This document shows positions 61,700 to 64,000 of a stretch of DNA of 64,000 bases, one piece after another. The stretch comes from Rhizobiales bacterium 2SD. GTDB lineage: Bacteria > Pseudomonadota > Alphaproteobacteria > Rhizobiales > Beijerinckiaceae. The stretch lies in NCBI GenBank assembly GCA_005502805.1, contig SCMY01000003.1:248001-312000 (forward strand), written 5' to 3'. The stretch's first letter is position 1. Each line of letters begins with the position of its first letter. Below the pieces are notes generated by a model. It ran no database searches, was not told the origin of the DNA, and saw only the letters and a list, made by a program, of their open reading frames with translations. A program made the position numbers and the translations under genes.

Positions 61700-62640
61700 C
61701 CCTCCTAAACAGGGCGCCGCCCGATAGAGGCGCTCGTGGTGCGTGTGGAGATGGTTCACTTTGGGAAAATATCGGCTCCCTTCATCGTGAGTGCTTTTCG
61801 ATTAACTTCGGGCTTCGTGCTTTGGTTCGTCATTGATTCCGGGGGTAAAATTTTAAATCCATTTCAAGATGAGAATAATATTTAAATTCGATTGGTGTAT
61901 ATCCGTTTCGCTAACACTAACGCTGTATCAGCATTCCATAATTAAAAAAAATAATCGATCATAAAAAATTTAAATTTACGTTTTTTGTTATCACATCTGA
62001 GTGAAGACTGGATGCGCCGCGAGATTGTCGACGGCTCTTGCCTCGGGTGGGCAAGTTAAAGGATATTCAAGATCGCTGCAGGCGAGGCCGGTGGGGTAAT
62101 TTTAAGGCGATCTCAAGGCTCGAAAAGCGTATCCTAAAATTGATAATAACAGCTTATTGGAAGGCTGTCTGCCAAAATCTGAGTAGACCTGTATCAGTTG
62201 GATTTTATACAACAGCAATTCTAATATAGGTTGTACCTCCGGCCGCCACCTGGCCGATACGAGTGTACGATGAATCCGGATAGGGATTGCAAAGCGGCAA
62301 GTAGATTTTACAAATTCATTGTATAATTAATTTTCTTCGGTGTGATCAAAAATATTAAGAGCATCATTTCTACAATTTCCCATGTCGGGCGCGCTAATTG
62401 CACGGCTGTGATGCTGGCAATGCGCCGAAGTGCGCGGAGCGCGAGGCCGATTGTTCCATCTTGAACTTGTGATCGCGCTCGAACTCGAGATGGCAGCATT
62501 CTCGCCCGGACGGTGGTGATCAGCTCGACTAGGTCAGCCATTTCCCTGCTGGAGCCAGCCAAAGTGCCGAATTGGCGTGATGCTCCTGCGTTCTTGTGAA
62601 CCGTCGTTCACATCCGCCAATCACGAAGCGACTGGATCAG
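61700..62640. other. AT-rich island with no clear gene
   Basis: Strikingly AT-rich compared with the rest of the window, with runs of A and T around 61840-62000. Two short ORFs, at 62038-62229 (+) and 62308-62562 (-), have no recognised family and codon use unlike the surroundings. I do not call them as genes. The region likely combines the promoter of the sensor operon with foreign or degraded DNA. Confidence 0.5.
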
Positions 62641-62819
62641 ACCGACGAACCCCGCGGTGAAACGCCTTGTCAGCCAGCTTCTGAAGCCGTCGCCACGCAA
62701 ATGGCAGGAAGTTCTGCTGGGCATGATCCACGGGCATGCGCAGCACCAGGCCAAGGTCGATGAGCATAGCGCCACCGGCCTGAGCGGCGAGGCGACGGAT
62801 GTCGACCCTGCTTTCCGCT

Positions 62820-63284
62820 AAAGCTCGGCAATATGGCGCGTGACGTCGTCGATCGCAGATCGTCGAGCAATTGGCTGAAGCGGATCTGGACGCCGAAGGT
62901 CGTCTGCAGGCCCTGCGCCGCCTGCGTCAACAGGAGCGAGTCGAAGCCAAGCTCAAGGAAACTCGGGCCCGTCTCGTCCGCGCCGAAAGGCTGCCTCGAC
63001 CGGTTCTCGAAGATCGCTGCGACCCGGCCGCCGAGCCCCGAACGGCCCGGGAGGATGTCGGTGTCCCCGGAGGTAGCCATGGCCGGTTCCTGCTCGGGTT
63101 GAGTGGGAAGGGATTCAAGGACGGCAGCCGCGGGCGCGGCTGTGAGCGCGGGGCCGGAGGCTGGCGCTTCGACCCAGTGCCGGCTGCGTTCGAAGGGATA
63201 GGTCGGCAGCGAGACGCGGCGCGGCTGTCTGGTTGAGCTTCTCCCAGGAGTCCACGAGTTCGTAGCCGAGCGCGCATTGCCTCT
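62820..63284 (-). pseudogene. Polyketide synthase fragment: acyltransferase end plus carrier domain
   Basis: On the minus strand a reading frame begins with GYELVDSWEKLNQ and then, in a shifted frame, RRVSLPTYPFERSRHWVEAP, the typical end of a PKS acyltransferase-ketoacyl linker. After a linker comes a carrier-protein domain with the phosphopantetheine site LELGFDSLLLTQA and FGVQIRFSQLLDDL. A single-base shift near 63215-63230 breaks the frame. Upstream and downstream parts of the megasynthase are absent, so it is a remnant, not a functional enzyme. Confidence 0.75.
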
Positions 63285-64000
63285 TCAGATGAGTTGTCGA
63301 ACCTCGTCGATGCGAATGACGTCGTCCTCGCCGAAATAGCTGCCGTTCTGGATTTCGATGAGCTCGAGCGGCTCGGTGCCGTCGTTCTCCAGCCGGTGCG
63401 CTGCACCGAGCGGGATGAAGATGTGGTCGTTCCTGCCGAAGCGACCGACGGTCTCGTCGACCGTCACGGTGGCAGTGCCGCGCACGACGATCCAATGTTC
63501 CGAGCGGAAGCGATGCTTCTGCAGCACCAGGTGCCCTTTCGGCGCGACGACCATGCGTTTCACCTGGAAGCCTTCGCCGGCATCGACGATCTGATAGGAG
63601 CCCCAGGGGCAGTGAACGCTCGGATGCGTCTCGGCCTGGCTGCAGCCCTTGCTGCGCAGGAGCTCGACGACCTGCTTGACCTCGGCCGCGCGGTTGCGAT
63701 CGGCGACCAGTACCGCGTCGCGGTTCGCGACCACGATCAGATCCTCGACACCGAGGACGGAGGTCATCGGTCCGTCGGTCGAGACCAGGCAGTTATGCGC
63801 GTCGACCAGCTCGACATTGCCGCGGCGGGCATTGCCGCTGCCGTCATGATCGCTCAGCGCCCAAAGTGCATCCCAGCTCCCGATGTCGGACCAGCCGCAC
63901 GACATCGCGACGACGGCGGCCCGGTCTGTGCGTTCCATGACGGCAAAGTCGATCGAACGCTTCTGTGCTCTGACGAACCCGTCCAGCGCCAGCGCTAAGG
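63285..64000 (-). CDS. Mannose-1-phosphate guanylyltransferase/mannose-6-phosphate isomerase (partial)
   Basis: C-terminal part of a bifunctional ManC/AlgA-type enzyme that makes GDP-mannose for polysaccharide synthesis. The visible part starts in the guanylyltransferase domain (SIDFAVMERTD, MSCGWSDIGSWDALWALSD) and continues into the cupin isomerase domain (RPWGSYQIVD-like VHCPWGSYQIVDAGE, RSEHWIVVRGTATVT, FIPLGAAHRLEN). The frame is open to the last base, so the N-terminus lies beyond the window. The internal ATG at 63938 is not the true start. It ends next to the PKS remnant. Confidence 0.9.
   Translation of the reverse strand, partial: LALALDGFVRAQKRSIDFAVMERTDRAAVVAMSCGWSDIGSWDALWALSDHDGSGNARRGNVELVDAHNCLVSTDGPMTSVLGVEDLIVVANRDAVLVADRNRAAEVKQVVELLRSKGCSQAETHPSVHCPWGSYQIVDAGEGFQVKRMVVAPKGHLVLQKHRFRSEHWIVVRGTATVTVDETVGRFGRNDHIFIPLGAAHRLENDGTEPLELIEIQNGSYFGEDDVIRIDEVRQLI

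Noticed and set aside
62038..62562. Two short ORFs in the AT-rich island (63 aa plus; 84 aa minus).
   Set aside because: No domain, no convincing ribosome binding site, and composition typical of random open frames in AT-rich DNA.
1..64000. tRNA genes, rRNA, CRISPR arrays, complete insertion sequences or phage genes.
   Set aside because: No cloverleaf, repeat-spacer pattern, transposase or integrase was seen on either strand by eye. The PKS scar is the only sign of rearrangement.

Overview
The window is high-GC DNA from an alphaproteobacterium, most likely Hyphomicrobiales (Rhizobiales), and a Bosea- or Methylobacterium-like genome would fit. This rests on codon use, the density of ABC and tripartite tricarboxylate uptake systems, CoA-thioester catabolic operons, and GTG starts or 4-bp ATGA overlaps between genes. 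It is accessory-rich catabolic chromosome. I see no tRNA, rRNA, CRISPR array or intact insertion sequence. Genus is inference only.

Layout. (1) 1-4812: a truncated Tat-type sugar-family binding protein, divergent from a one-piece N,N-dimethylformamidase-like enzyme, then an Lrp/AsnC regulator. (2) 4813-11967: a tight minus-strand operon for a B12-dependent acyl-CoA mutase (large and small subunits), an acyl-CoA ligase, a thiolase and the MeaB GTPase, divergent from a secreted SMP-30 lactonase-like protein. (3) 11994-18057: an Fe3+/spermidine-type ABC importer, an SDR oxidoreductase and a LysR regulator. (4) 18061-26938: a TctABC uptake system with lactonase, RraA-like aldolase, HpcH aldolase, two 2-hydroxyacid dehydrogenases, an IclR regulator and a NIPSNAP protein, resembling a sugar-acid or hydroxy-acid catabolic locus. 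(5) 26948-45131: two family-5 binding proteins, one DppBC permease pair, a YtcJ amidohydrolase, then an 11-gene operon (HMG-CoA-lyase-like, two crotonases, class III CoA transferase, acyl-CoA synthetase, nitronate monooxygenase-like, Bug binding protein, aldehyde dehydrogenase, RidA-like, alpha/beta hydrolase-like, enolase-superfamily enzyme). (6) 45534-56911: class III aminotransferase, DUF3870 protein, then a polyamine-type locus: binding protein, ATPase, two permeases, degenerate deacetylase paralog, second binding protein, acetylpolyamine amidohydrolase-like enzyme, APH-fold kinase, and PLP phospho-lyase-like enzyme. (7) 57334-61690: three LuxR-type response regulators, a histidine kinase and a MetOD1-like sensor. 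(8) 61700-63284: AT-rich island and a broken polyketide synthase fragment. (9) 63285-64000: C-terminal part of a mannose-1-phosphate guanylyltransferase/mannose-6-phosphate isomerase.

The strongest candidate for something undescribed is a pair of leader RNAs, one on each strand (about 45143-45251 and 47398-47513). They share a 16-nt 5' box (GCTAGGWGATTTGTGC), a long hairpin whose inner stem differs in sequence but still pairs, and an intrinsic terminator directly before the first gene of each operon. They look like one class of transcription-attenuating riboregulator controlling a CoA-catabolic operon and a polyamine-type uptake locus. The locus at 47.5-57 kb is also notable: it couples deacetylation, kinase and phospho-lyase functions in a way that recalls hydroxylysine degradation, and carries a duplicated deacetylase that has lost its metal site.
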